Below the pieces are notes generated by a model. It was not told the origin of the DNA and did no database searches. It saw only the letters and a list, made by a program, of their open reading frames with translations. A stretch of DNA of 64,000 bases, from assembly GCA_028284415.1 (NCBI GenBank), contig JANQRU010000003.1, positions 97,001 through 161,000 on the forward strand. The letters run 5' to 3'. Position numbers and translations under genes: made by a program. The number at the start of each line of letters is the position of its first letter. The stretch's first letter is position 1. Source of the stretch: Pyrinomonadaceae bacterium. Lineage in GTDB: Bacteria > Acidobacteriota > Blastocatellia > Pyrinomonadales > Pyrinomonadaceae. Of this stretch, positions 36,904 to 45,286 are shown in pieces.

Positions 36904-37335
36904 ATGAAAAAAGAAAAAGTAGTTTATGCAATTTATGTAAAAACAACACCCGATAAAATTTGGGAAGCACTTACTAAAAGTGAGTTCACTCGCCAGTATT
37001 TTTGGGGTGTAAATGTTGAATCTGATTGGAAGCAAGGTTCGACAATACGAAATCTAGGAGACGATGGCACTATCTATTCAGAGGGTATAATACTCCAAGC
37101 TGAAAAGGGAAAGATTTTGTCACAAACTGGCAGAATAATTGCACCTGATGGAACAAAGGGCAAAGAATCAATCGTCACGTTTGAAATCGAACAGCATGGT
37201 GATGTTTGCAAGCTAATTGTTAAGCACGAACATAGTTCAGAAGAGCATAAAAATGCTCTAAATGGCTGGGAAATGAGCATGGGGAGTCTAAAGTCACTCT
37301 TAGAAACCGGTAAAGCACTTCCTTTTTCTGCTTAA
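36904..37335 (+). CDS. AHSA1/SRPBCC-domain protein, copy 2
   Basis: A 143-residue paralog of the preceding gene: VVYAIYVKTTPDKIWEALTK, YFWGVNVESDWKQGSTIR, and the C-terminal NGWEMSMGSLKSLLETGKAL. AAAGGTG precedes the ATG at 36904; the GTG at 36892 is an alternative. Last gene of the ArsR operon, followed by a terminator hairpin. Confidence 0.86.
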   Translation: MKKEKVVYAIYVKTTPDKIWEALTKSEFTRQYFWGVNVESDWKQGSTIRNLGDDGTIYSEGIILQAEKGKILSQTGRIIAPDGTKGKESIVTFEIEQHGDVCKLIVKHEHSSEEHKNALNGWEMSMGSLKSLLETGKALPFSA

Positions 37336-37341
37336 TTAAAA

Positions 37342-37373
37342 TGGAGCGAATTAGTTGCATCAAACTCGCTCCA
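37342..37373 (+). terminator. Terminator-like hairpin after the ArsR operon
   Basis: TGGAGCGA and TCGCTCCA form an 8-bp stem with a 16-base loop right after the last stop codon. There is no strong T-run, so it may be only a processing or attenuating structure. Confidence 0.5.
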
Positions 37374-37377
37374 TCTG

Positions 37378-37434
37378 GCAGACGGCGTGGTCACGAGACT
37401 ACCAAGAACCGGGATGGCTTTGGTTTCCGTCTGC
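37378..37434 (+). ncRNA. Unidentified compact structured element
   Basis: An outer stem GCAGACGG / CCGTCTGC encloses two inner hairpins (GTGGT facing ACTACC; AACC facing GGTT) and the loop segment CCGGGATGGC. I compared it mentally with common riboswitches and found no match. It lies about 50 bases upstream of an ECF-type promoter, and may simply belong to the end of the ArsR operon transcript. Confidence 0.35.
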
Positions 37435-37481
37435 GAGAACTTTTAGAAATTTCAGGTGTTAGAAAATATCTAAACATAGAA

Positions 37482-37509
37482 TGATAGTTTTTTCTCGTTC
37501 ATAACGCAT
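37482..37509 (+). promoter_or_regulatory. Island promoter motif 5 (TGATAG-N17-CGCAT), outside the island
   Basis: TGATAG at 37482 and CGCAT at 37505, spacer 17 beginning with six T, the same as copies 2 and 3. It lies 45 bases before the ATG at 37554, nearly 18 kb from the other copies. Confidence 0.65.
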
Positions 37510-37553
37510 TAGTATTTAAGAAAGCTTTTTCATAATAAATACGGAGGTTGAGA

Positions 37554-37898
37554 ATGAGATTTAACCCTGAAGATTTACCCGAAATAGTAAAAAACTTTTA
37601 TAAACAAGGAAAAATTGCTTGGCACGCAACAATCTGTGCCGCGATAAAAGCCGGAATTGGTGATCTTAATAAACTCACCGATATAGCTTTTCATCTACAT
37701 CATCCTGAAAGAAAAGGCAGACCTATCGAACTACATGAGGTTGATTTGATAACCCAGTGGAATAATTTTAAGATTTTGATCAAACTTATGGATTCTTCTA
37801 AATCATTTCATGACAATCTCGATGGATTCGTTTTCAAGAAAGGGGAAGATTGGATAAATCTAATATCTACACCTGATATCAAGAGACCATTGGGGTAA
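37554..37898 (+). CDS. Hypothetical protein with ECF-type promoter
   Basis: A 114-residue protein, not recognised. The central segment DIAFHLHHPERKGRPIELHE is the most striking, His-rich and probably conserved. No signal or membrane helix. GGAGG lies 7 bases before the ATG at 37554. Because it carries the TGATAG-N17-CGCAT motif it is a likely outlying member of the regulon of the accessory island. Confidence 0.65.
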   Translation: MRFNPEDLPEIVKNFYKQGKIAWHATICAAIKAGIGDLNKLTDIAFHLHHPERKGRPIELHEVDLITQWNNFKILIKLMDSSKSFHDNLDGFVFKKGEDWINLISTPDIKRPLG

Positions 37899-37921
37899 TA
37901 TAATGATTTTATCTTAATGAA

Positions 37922-38668
37922 ATGAAAGCTATATATGATGAAATCGGTATTGATTATTCAGTAATGCGTCGTACTGACCCTAAAATTGCCGAACAGTTAC
38001 ACACAGAACTTGAAGGTGCAACAAGAATAGTAAATATCGGTGCGGGAACAGGTTCTTATGAGCCAGCTGACATTGATCTGGTTGCCGTCGAACCATCCGC
38101 AGAAATGATTTCGCAAAGAAAAAAAGATTCTCACCCTGTCAAACAAGCCTTTGCCGAAAAGCTTCCATTTGAAGACAAAACTTTTTCCCACGCAATGACC
38201 ATTCTTTCAATGCACCATTGGAAAGACAGAAAATCAGCTTTCAAAGAAATAAACCGAGTTACAACAGAAAAGTTTGTCGCCATAACTTGGGATCTAAAAG
38301 CCGAACCTTTTTGGCTAACAAGAGATTATTTTCCCGAAATATATGATGAAGACATTTCAATTTTTCCGTCATTGGACGAACTAAACGAACATTTTGATAA
38401 CGTCCAAATGAAACCATTACTAATTCCCGAAGATTGCATTGATGGCTTTTTAGCCGCCTTTTGGAAACGACCGAAAGCATATTTAAGTAGCCAAGTCAGG
38501 CAATCAATCTCATCATTTTCTAAAATAGAAAAGTTAGATGAAGGATTGCAGAAATTGAAAAATGATTTGAAAAGCGGTTTGTGGGAAAAGAATAATCGAG
38601 AAATTCTAGAATCTTCAAACCTAGATGTTGGATATAAATTAATTACGGCAAACCTGACAAATAAGTAA
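37922..38668 (+). CDS. Class I SAM-dependent methyltransferase
   Basis: A 248-residue enzyme: RIVNIGAGTGSYEP is motif I, VAVEPSAEMI the strand-2 acidic end, PFEDKTFSHAMTILSMHHW motif IV. Resembles the UbiE/Methyltransf_11 group that acts on small molecules. Substrate unknown. It follows the previous gene by 23 bases. Confidence 0.88.
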   Translation: MKAIYDEIGIDYSVMRRTDPKIAEQLHTELEGATRIVNIGAGTGSYEPADIDLVAVEPSAEMISQRKKDSHPVKQAFAEKLPFEDKTFSHAMTILSMHHWKDRKSAFKEINRVTTEKFVAITWDLKAEPFWLTRDYFPEIYDEDISIFPSLDELNEHFDNVQMKPLLIPEDCIDGFLAAFWKRPKAYLSSQVRQSISSFSKIEKLDEGLQKLKNDLKSGLWEKNNREILESSNLDVGYKLITANLTNK

Positions 38669-38758
38669 TTGAATAATTTTTAGTCTTGGAACTAAAAAAA
38701 ATTCTTTTTCGTAATCTTTTTTGTCCAAAATTACTCAAAAAAATCTAAGTTATTCATT

Positions 38759-40168
38759 ATGAAACAATTCAAGGTAATTATTTTGATTCTGTTAATTTCT
38801 ATGACAGTTTTTGGTCAAATAAATGAATTTAAAGTCGATTCCCCCAAAACAGATTCCTTCCTAAAAACATTGGAAAAGCAGGGTTTTAACGGTGCTGTTT
38901 TAGTCAGCGATGGGAAAACTGTTTTTAAGGACTGTTATGGATTTGCTGACAAAGAAGCGAAGATAAAATGCGATGTGGATTCTGTTTACACAGTAGGTTC
39001 AATTACAAAGCAATTTACAGGTGCAGCCATCTTAAAGCTCGAAATGATGGGCAAGCTTTCCGTTCAAGATAAGATTTCCAAATATTTCAAAGATGTACCA
39101 AAAGATAAGCAAGACATAACAATTCACCATTTGCTAACTCATTCAGCAGGATTTCCGGGCGGTATCGGAGATGATTATGATGTTGTTTCTCGTAATGAAT
39201 ATGTAAAACTCGCACTCGCAACAAATCTTAGATTTAAGCCTGGAACTAAATATAGATACTCAAATACAGGCTATAGTTTAGCCGCAGCGATTATCGAAAA
39301 AAGCTCGAAAATGAGTTATGAGGAATTTCTGTATAAATATCTATTCAAACCAGCCAAAATGAAGAAAACCGGTTATTCAATTCCTAAGTGGAAAGCTGAA
39401 AAAGTAGCTGTCGGTTATCGCAACGGAGTTCGGTGGGGGAAAACGATTGAAAAGCCTTGGGGAAAAGATGCTCCATCTTGGCATTTGGTCGGAAATGGTG
39501 GAATTCTGAGCACTGTTGGAGACATGTATAAATGGCATAAAGCTCTTTCAGGTAACAAAATTCTAAACGATTCCGCCAAAGCAAAATTTTACAAACGCCA
39601 TATTGAAGAAGGCGAAGGAGCAGGAAGTTTCTACGGTTATGGTTGGGCATTATTCCCAACCAAGAGAAATACTTGGCTTACCGCTCATAATGGTGGAAAT
39701 GGAGTTTTCTTTGCTGACTTTTGGCGGTTTAGAGATGAAAAAATAACCATCATAATGCTAACTAATGAAGGAAGACGGGAAATTGAAAGAATCCCATCCG
39801 AGATAGCAAAAAGCATTTTTGATAATAAATATCAGCCCAAAATCGAAATAATACAAGATAAAAAAATTAAGTCTTTGACCAGTCATCCAAATGCAGACCT
39901 TATTTCAAGTTTCATTCAAGTTTCGAAATCAAAAGACTCTGAGACTATTAAGAATTTTGCAAATGATAACTTTACAGAAGATTTCTTAAAGATTGCCCCA
40001 ATAAAGGAAATAGTACGAGTGTTATCAAGAATTGGAACAGATATTACTGACATAAAAATCGAATTCATCACAATCCGAGGCTCTCAATCATTCATTAAAT
40101 TTACAGGGCAAGACCGAATGCTTAGGTTTAGATTTAAAGAAGGCAAAATTGATAGGTTCGGATATTAA
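38759..40168 (+). CDS. Serine hydrolase, class C beta-lactamase/esterase family
   Basis: A 469-residue exported protein with a signal peptide (MKQFKVIILILLISMTVFG). The catalytic Ser-X-X-Lys is in VGSITKQFTG near residue 80, the second motif is YSNTGYSL near 165 and the third HNGGNG near 318. These fit the beta-lactamase/D-peptidase/esterase family; true antibiotic hydrolysis is not implied. The last 130 residues form an extra strand-rich domain. Single gene. Confidence 0.88.
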   Translation: MKQFKVIILILLISMTVFGQINEFKVDSPKTDSFLKTLEKQGFNGAVLVSDGKTVFKDCYGFADKEAKIKCDVDSVYTVGSITKQFTGAAILKLEMMGKLSVQDKISKYFKDVPKDKQDITIHHLLTHSAGFPGGIGDDYDVVSRNEYVKLALATNLRFKPGTKYRYSNTGYSLAAAIIEKSSKMSYEEFLYKYLFKPAKMKKTGYSIPKWKAEKVAVGYRNGVRWGKTIEKPWGKDAPSWHLVGNGGILSTVGDMYKWHKALSGNKILNDSAKAKFYKRHIEEGEGAGSFYGYGWALFPTKRNTWLTAHNGGNGVFFADFWRFRDEKITIIMLTNEGRREIERIPSEIAKSIFDNKYQPKIEIIQDKKIKSLTSHPNADLISSFIQVSKSKDSETIKNFANDNFTEDFLKIAPIKEIVRVLSRIGTDITDIKIEFITIRGSQSFIKFTGQDRMLRFRFKEGKIDRFGY

Positions 40169-40549
40169 ATCCAAATATAAATTTGTAAATAAATTAAGCA
40201 TTTGTATGTCGCCAACGGCGACCAACATTATTAGCCTAGCGAGAATCGCTAGGTGAGATTGAAAAAAAGCATTCGGTCGCTGAAAGTGACCAACAAAGAT
40301 GTACGTTGATTGTTCGACAATTTCAGCGTCGGAAAGAATAAATCACAAAGACCTATGGTTTCGGCGAATCGCCGTTAAGGTGGGCATCCAATATAAAATT
40401 GTTTTTCTGATGTGTTCCTGTTCAATTTTGTTGTGGGTCTTTTTTTTTGTGCTAGTGTTGTAATCTAGAAATAGGAAAATCTACAATCTCTTACTATTGT
40501 TCTTTAAGTAGTTGTTAATAAATTCAGCCATAAATGAGGAGAGAATATA
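40169..40549. other. Non-coding gap with palindromic repeats
   Basis: No gene seen. It contains hairpin words GTCGCCAACGGCGAC, CCTAGCGAGAATCGCTAGG, GGTCGCTGAAAGTGACC and GGCGAATCGCC, in the same style as the block at 34642. After 40380 there is only AT-rich leader before the small gene at 40550. Confidence 0.55.
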
Positions 40550-40717
40550 ATGCGAAACCAAGATATGCTGTTAAGAAACATCGTGATGAACACCATAGTC
40601 CTTAGTAATTGTGGAACAAAACACAAGGGTTGTTCCTACACCGAAAAGGGTAAATGCAAAGAGAAAGATGGTCATAACGGATTGCACCGTTGTGGAAAAT
40701 GCGGCACGAGTTACTAA
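40550..40717 (+). CDS. Small Cys-rich protein (zinc-ribbon-like)
   Basis: A 55-residue protein. The second half has Cys in the pattern NCGTKHKGCSY, GKCKEK and HRCGKCGTSY ending in CxxC, a possible zinc ribbon. A strong Shine-Dalgarno (GAGGAG) lies 8 bases before the ATG. It is convergent with the rtcB gene. Short length makes this uncertain, but codon sense and ribosome site support it. Confidence 0.55.
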   Translation: MRNQDMLLRNIVMNTIVLSNCGTKHKGCSYTEKGKCKEKDGHNGLHRCGKCGTSY

Positions 40718-40936
40718 GCAAGCAAAAAAAAGTTCTTATTTACGCTTTTGTTCAATTATCTTGAATCAATTTGTGAAAATGTGTGCGAGATTTGATTGGG
40801 TTTCAATGACCATTAGCTAATTTTTGTACGAAGATTACGGAATTCATTCGACGATATCAGATAAGATGCAAAAATCACACGCGGTAAGCTTGTTTTCAAA
40901 TGTCGTAAACACTTACCCCATGCGTTTTCTGCATGC

Positions 40937-43081
40937 TTACCCCTTCACACATACAACTTGTTTCAATTCCGCGACGACTTCGACGAGGTCATTTTGGTTT
41001 TTCATAACTTTGTCGATGTCTTTGTAAGCTCCCGGAATTTCGTCAATTACGCCTTTGTCTTTACGACATTCAACGCCTTCGGTTTGACGTTCCAAATCTC
41101 TTTTGGTGAAGTGTTTTTTCGCTTTGGTTCTGGACATTTTTCGTCCTGCACCGTGCGAGCAAGAGTTGAAACTTTCGGGTTTTCCTTGTCCTTTGATGAT
41201 GAAAGATTTCGCTCCCATCGAACCTGGAATAATTCCGTAACGCCCCATTTCAGCGTTGATCGCACCCTTACGGGTAACGTAAACGTCTTCGCCGTAGTGG
41301 GTTTCTTCGGCGACGTAGTTGTGGTGGCAATTTACTTCGATTTCTGGGGCAAATCGATTGCCTTTGTTGAACATACGATTAAATTGATTCAGCAGACGCT
41401 TCATCATAACCTCACGATTTTTCATCGCATATCCTTGTGCCCATTTCAAATCTCGCCAATATGCACGGAACTCAGCGGTTCCTTTTACAAAATAAGCAAG
41501 GCTTGGATCAGGCAATTCATTCAAACGATGTAGCGTTTTCGCAGTTTCGATGTGACGTTTTGCAATCTCATTCCCGATTCCACGAGAACCTGAATGCAAC
41601 ATCAACCAAACTCTATCTTCGGTGTCGATACAAACTTCTACGAAGTGATTTCCTCCACCCAGAGTTCCGAGTTGCTTCATAGCTTTAACTTTTCGGTCTT
41701 GCACGCCTTCATGCAACTCGTCGAAATCTGACCATGCTTCCCAACGTGAAGATTCATTAACCGGGTCTTTATGCCAGTTGAATCCTACGGGAATCGTACG
41801 TTCGATATTGTGGCGTAATTCTTTTAGCTTACCGTCAAGAATTCCGCTTTTGAATGGCGTTTTTACCGCCATCATTCCGCAATTGTGAACGAATACGCCT
41901 GCTTCAAGTGCGAAGTTGTGATATTCAGGAACGGTCAAACAATAAACATCTTCGCGTACTTCAATCGGTTCAACGGAAACAACTTTATGGTTGTACCCAT
42001 GTTTCCAACGTCGATGATTATGCAGACCAATTCCGCTTTTCACTTTTTCGCCGCAAGTTTCGCATTCGTAAAGCCGATTCGCAATTTCTTTGCTTTTTGC
42101 ACGTCCTTTTTCACTTTTGTTATAAGCGATCAAGAATTCTTTGCCTCTTTCGCCATTTCCCGCAACAGCATCTTTAAAATGTTCTGGATTTTCCTCCATA
42201 TATTTCAAAATGTTTTTTGTGCCACGTTCTGCATAAAAGGCATGTCCTTCTGAGGTTTGTGCTTTATTAGAAAGAGCTTCTTTGCGTTTTGCTTCAAACT
42301 CTTCGGATTGCCAATGCTCATTTCGCTCAATCAAACTGCGATGATAAGCCGAATGTGCAGATGAACTCATAAATTCCAAATTTTCAGGACAATTATCCGC
42401 TTCATCAAAATTTTTGTGATGAATTACGGTTTTATCGTCAAAAAACTTAGGAATTTTTCCAAGCAATCCACTACGACCGACAATCCAATGAGCTCTTTGC
42501 CAATGTCCTGAATAATTTTGTTGCACAAGAACATATCCATCTTTATCTTTTTTGCGATAAAGCGGCATTAATGAATTGTCTGCTTTCAAATCTTTCGCTT
42601 CGCAAAAGTTTCCATCACGAAGCATAAATTTGTGGTCAGGTGTGCAACGGATTTCTTCGCCATTGTCCAAAGTAACCTTTACGATTTCGGCATCCTTGCG
42701 AGTTTTATTTGCCGAAGCTTTCGCAGCAACGACCTTTCCCAAATCGGTACAAGCGTAAACGACAAATTCGTCGTTACGTTTTGCCAATTCACCAATCGGA
42801 TAAGATTTTCCATCCAGCAAAGGCACAAGCGTATCGCCTGTGAAGCAACCGATGTCCACGCCTACAGTCGCAGGAATGACAGCATCTTTGGTTGCGATAA
42901 CCGACCCGACCATCGAACCTATTCCAAGGTGTGCGTCAGGCATTAACGCTACGTGTTTGTATAAACACGGCAAACGCGAAACATTACGAAGCATATCTTG
43001 TTCTTGACGCGACAATCCGTGGTCAACCCAAGAAAAAACATCGGCTTTCGCACCGCTTATATTTAGTTTGTTATATGGCAT
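40937..43081 (-). CDS. rtcB: RtcB RNA ligase precursor with intein
   Basis: A 714-residue precursor. The exteins form RtcB, the GTP- and manganese-dependent ligase that joins 2',3'-cyclic phosphate or 3'-phosphate RNA ends to 5'-OH ends. Motifs are MPDAHLGIGSMVGSVIAT, GVDIG/CGMMAVKT, LGGGNHFVEV, CHHNYVAEE and FNSCSHGAGRKMSR with the guanylylated His. A 322-residue intein splits GVDIG from CGMM. The start ATG at 43081 has GGAGG directly upstream. A Y-RNA-like gene lies about 100 bases upstream on the same strand. Confidence 0.95.
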   Translation of the reverse strand: MPYNKLNISGAKADVFSWVDHGLSRQEQDMLRNVSRLPCLYKHVALMPDAHLGIGSMVGSVIATKDAVIPATVGVDIGCFTGDTLVPLLDGKSYPIGELAKRNDEFVVYACTDLGKVVAAKASANKTRKDAEIVKVTLDNGEEIRCTPDHKFMLRDGNFCEAKDLKADNSLMPLYRKKDKDGYVLVQQNYSGHWQRAHWIVGRSGLLGKIPKFFDDKTVIHHKNFDEADNCPENLEFMSSSAHSAYHRSLIERNEHWQSEEFEAKRKEALSNKAQTSEGHAFYAERGTKNILKYMEENPEHFKDAVAGNGERGKEFLIAYNKSEKGRAKSKEIANRLYECETCGEKVKSGIGLHNHRRWKHGYNHKVVSVEPIEVREDVYCLTVPEYHNFALEAGVFVHNCGMMAVKTPFKSGILDGKLKELRHNIERTIPVGFNWHKDPVNESSRWEAWSDFDELHEGVQDRKVKAMKQLGTLGGGNHFVEVCIDTEDRVWLMLHSGSRGIGNEIAKRHIETAKTLHRLNELPDPSLAYFVKGTAEFRAYWRDLKWAQGYAMKNREVMMKRLLNQFNRMFNKGNRFAPEIEVNCHHNYVAEETHYGEDVYVTRKGAINAEMGRYGIIPGSMGAKSFIIKGQGKPESFNSCSHGAGRKMSRTKAKKHFTKRDLERQTEGVECRKDKGVIDEIPGAYKDIDKVMKNQNDLVEVVAELKQVVCVKG
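41882..42847 (-). mobile_element. Intein in RtcB, at the active-site cysteine
   Basis: The intein begins with Cys (CFTGDTLVPLLDGKSYPIG) and ends VFVHN before the +1 Cys of the extein, the standard splice junction chemistry. Block B is CTPDHKFMLRDG. The middle carries an HNH-type homing-nuclease core (VIHHKNFDEADNCPENLEF) and a later zinc finger (CETCGEKVKSGIGLHNHRRW). It sits between GVDIG and CGMM, where the metal-binding Cys lies, so RtcB is inactive until splicing. Confidence 0.92.
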
Positions 43082-43182
43082 AATTCCTCCATTGGTCATT
43101 GACCATTGAGCATTGAACATTTATCGGCAGATATACATTCAATAAAAATGATAAATGATAATTGTTAAATGATAAATGAAAA

Positions 43183-43313
43183 GGGCGACAAGTTTTGCAG
43201 TGATACTAGGTCGGATTCGAACCGACATCTTCGAGCATTCGCCCGATGTTTTACTCAAATTAAACTACTCCTAAGTTTTGGTTTTGGAGATGTAATCACT
43301 ACAGCATTCGCCC
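43183..43313 (-). ncRNA. Y RNA-like gene 1, upstream of rtcB, with tRNA-like module
   Basis: Minus-strand ends GGGCGAATGC and CTTGTCGCCC pair and match the Ro-binding Y RNA core (GNCGAANG facing CUUGNC). The next helix AGTGAT/ATCACT and a TACAT follow. Inside are a D-arm-like hairpin (GTTT..AAAC preceded by TA), a hairpin containing a second copy of GGGCGAATGC, and a perfect T-arm (GTCGG-TTCGAAT-CCGAC). A T-run follows the 3' end. Module order is D-like then T, unlike the permuted genes below. Confidence 0.75.
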
Positions 43314-43426
43314 GGAAAACTTTTATTTCTTTTCCTCATAATTTTTAGTTAGTAAAAATCTCGTATATTATTAGTCCTTATCGGCAAAAACTTTTTTGGA
43401 TTATCGTATTAAATTAGAATTAAATT

Positions 43427-45193
43427 ATGGAAACACCCCAAACAAATTCAGAAGCTAATTTCCCAGACCTTTTAGACAGAGATATTCAGATTGAGAGTGT
43501 TATAGGTCGCGGCGGAATGGGAACGGTTTACCGAGGCAAGCATTTGAAACTTGAGCGAACTGTTGCCGTCAAAATAATTAATCCCGAATCGGCTGATAAT
43601 CAAGACATAAACAAACGCTTTGAACAAGAAGCCAAATTAATGGCAAAGCTTCGCCATCCAAATGCCGCAATGGTCTATGATTTTGGCACATTGCCTGACG
43701 GAAGACTCTTTATCGTGATGGAATATGTTGAGGGTAAATCTCTTTCCGAAGTTCTCGAAAAAGAAGGTCGTCTTTCTTATCAAAAGGTTGTAAACATTGC
43801 CGTTAGCATCTGTGATGTCTTGGCAGAAGCACACTCGCTCGGGATAGTTCACAGAGATTTGAAACCTGCGAACATTATGCTGAATGAAAAGGGAATTTTC
43901 GTACTGGATTTCGGCATTGCCAAAATGCTCAATGTTAATCCTAATGACAGTCTGAAAAAATCTATGACTGCCGCCGGCACTTTGATTGGCACTCCTTATT
44001 ATATGTCGCCTGAACAATGTCTCGGGGAACAATTAGATGGTAGAAGTGATTTATATAGTCTTGGGGCGTTGATGTACGAAATGCTTTCCGGGCGTCCACC
44101 ATTTGATGACAAAGTTGTTTCTGCCATCATAATCAAGCACGCGACGGCAGAAGTGCCTGAGCTTAGAGAACTTAGTAGAAATGTACCTCAAAAACTATCT
44201 GATGTTGTTAACCAGCTTCTCGAAAAGAAACCCAATGATCGCCCTGCAAATGCTGAAATTGCAAGAGAGCTTTTGCTGAATAGTTTGTCGGAAACGGAAA
44301 TGGTTACGGAGAATTTATCTGCTGTTCCGCCAACAAAAACACAGAGTGAAGCCCCGACACGGCAAATGGAACAAGCTACGATTCCGATGTCAGCACAAAC
44401 TCTTGCCGATACAAAACCAGTAAGTGAATCAAAGAATCCGTTTAGCTTCGGAAAGATAGTCGCTGTCTTCTCAATTCTTGCCCTTGTTGTGATCGTTGGT
44501 GGGTTTTACATTGGTGCAAACATGATAGGCGGCAATAATGCTGAAATGACTCAAAATAATAAGAGTCAAAAACCTTCAGATGATCCTTACGCCTCCAAAA
44601 CAAATGATCCATACGGAAAAGAAAGCATGGACAAAATGGATCATAATTCTATGTCTGGAGAAGATTTTGCCAAAAAGGTCGAAAATGAAAAATCAGGAGC
44701 TAAATCTGTCCCTTTAATTTCCAATGAAGAAGCCGATAAAGCCTTAAAATACATTACGCAAACTACCGTACATCGAGCCGACGGATTGCAAATTATAAAA
44801 ACTCCGACCGATTCGGCGATAGTTTGCCTGCACAATATGATCGAGCAGGGCAAAACTCATCTATTCGTTGTCGAACGTCCAAACCCAAAAAGTCAATGGC
44901 AGGTTTCAGCCAGAGCTTCTCTAGATACTGAAAATTTCAAGAGTGCGAACTGGAACTTTGAACCCGAAGACGTTGATGGTGATGGCTTTGAAGAAGTTAT
45001 CTTTTCAGCAGAAAACTCAGATACTTCAAAGCGACGAGTGCTAATTTATGTACCACGAAATCGCCAAAATTATTGGGCTTTGATGACAAACGTAAATAGC
45101 GACAACCCAGAGATTAAATTTTCTCCAAATGCTGAGCTGGCAAAAGCTGAATCATTCAAAAAGCGACTTGAAAAAGGACTGGAAGACAAATAG
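43427..45193 (+). CDS. Ser/Thr protein kinase with C-terminal extracytoplasmic region
   Basis: A 588-residue kinase. Hanks motifs: IGRGGMGTVYRGKHLKLER, IVHRDLKPANIML, VLDFGIAKML, GTPYYMSPEQ. A membrane helix lies near 340-365 (KIVAVFSILALVVIVGGFYI). The outer part (about 200 residues) has an EF-hand-like DVDGDGFEEV loop, probably part of a small propeller-like domain. It is divergent from rtcB, 114 bases from the Y RNA-like gene, but no functional link is evident. Confidence 0.9.
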   Translation: METPQTNSEANFPDLLDRDIQIESVIGRGGMGTVYRGKHLKLERTVAVKIINPESADNQDINKRFEQEAKLMAKLRHPNAAMVYDFGTLPDGRLFIVMEYVEGKSLSEVLEKEGRLSYQKVVNIAVSICDVLAEAHSLGIVHRDLKPANIMLNEKGIFVLDFGIAKMLNVNPNDSLKKSMTAAGTLIGTPYYMSPEQCLGEQLDGRSDLYSLGALMYEMLSGRPPFDDKVVSAIIIKHATAEVPELRELSRNVPQKLSDVVNQLLEKKPNDRPANAEIARELLLNSLSETEMVTENLSAVPPTKTQSEAPTRQMEQATIPMSAQTLADTKPVSESKNPFSFGKIVAVFSILALVVIVGGFYIGANMIGGNNAEMTQNNKSQKPSDDPYASKTNDPYGKESMDKMDHNSMSGEDFAKKVENEKSGAKSVPLISNEEADKALKYITQTTVHRADGLQIIKTPTDSAIVCLHNMIEQGKTHLFVVERPNPKSQWQVSARASLDTENFKSANWNFEPEDVDGDGFEEVIFSAENSDTSKRRVLIYVPRNRQNYWALMTNVNSDNPEIKFSPNAELAKAESFKKRLEKGLEDK

Positions 45194-45262
45194 ATGGCGA
45201 CAAGTTTTTTGCGAAACACTCTTTCCTCTCGTACTATGTAGTTCTGCAAGCATTCGCCATCT
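45193..45262 (-). ncRNA. Y RNA-like gene 2, short form
   Basis: Minus-strand AGATGGCGAATGC at the 5' end and CTTGTCGCCATCT at the 3' end pair and carry the Y core. A second helix follows (TGC.GAAC facing GTTTCGCA) and the shared word CTACAT. The remaining 20-base loop has no tRNA features. It lies between the kinase and GNAT genes, antisense in direction and touching the kinase stop codon. Confidence 0.65.
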
Positions 45263-45286
45263 TTAGTTTTTTTGGAGTTTTAGTCT

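Noticed and set aside
40611..40820. Plus-strand frame of about 69 codons overlapping the small Cys-rich gene
   Set aside because: It lacks a ribosome site, while the overlapping frame at 40550 has a strong one and better composition.
42200..42860. Two separate genes for RtcB halves
   Set aside because: The frame is continuous and the junctions have intein splice residues, so it is one gene with an intein.
43427..45193. Kinase as part of the RNA-repair operon
   Set aside because: It is divergent from rtcB and resembles other sensor kinases of the genome; proximity alone is weak evidence.
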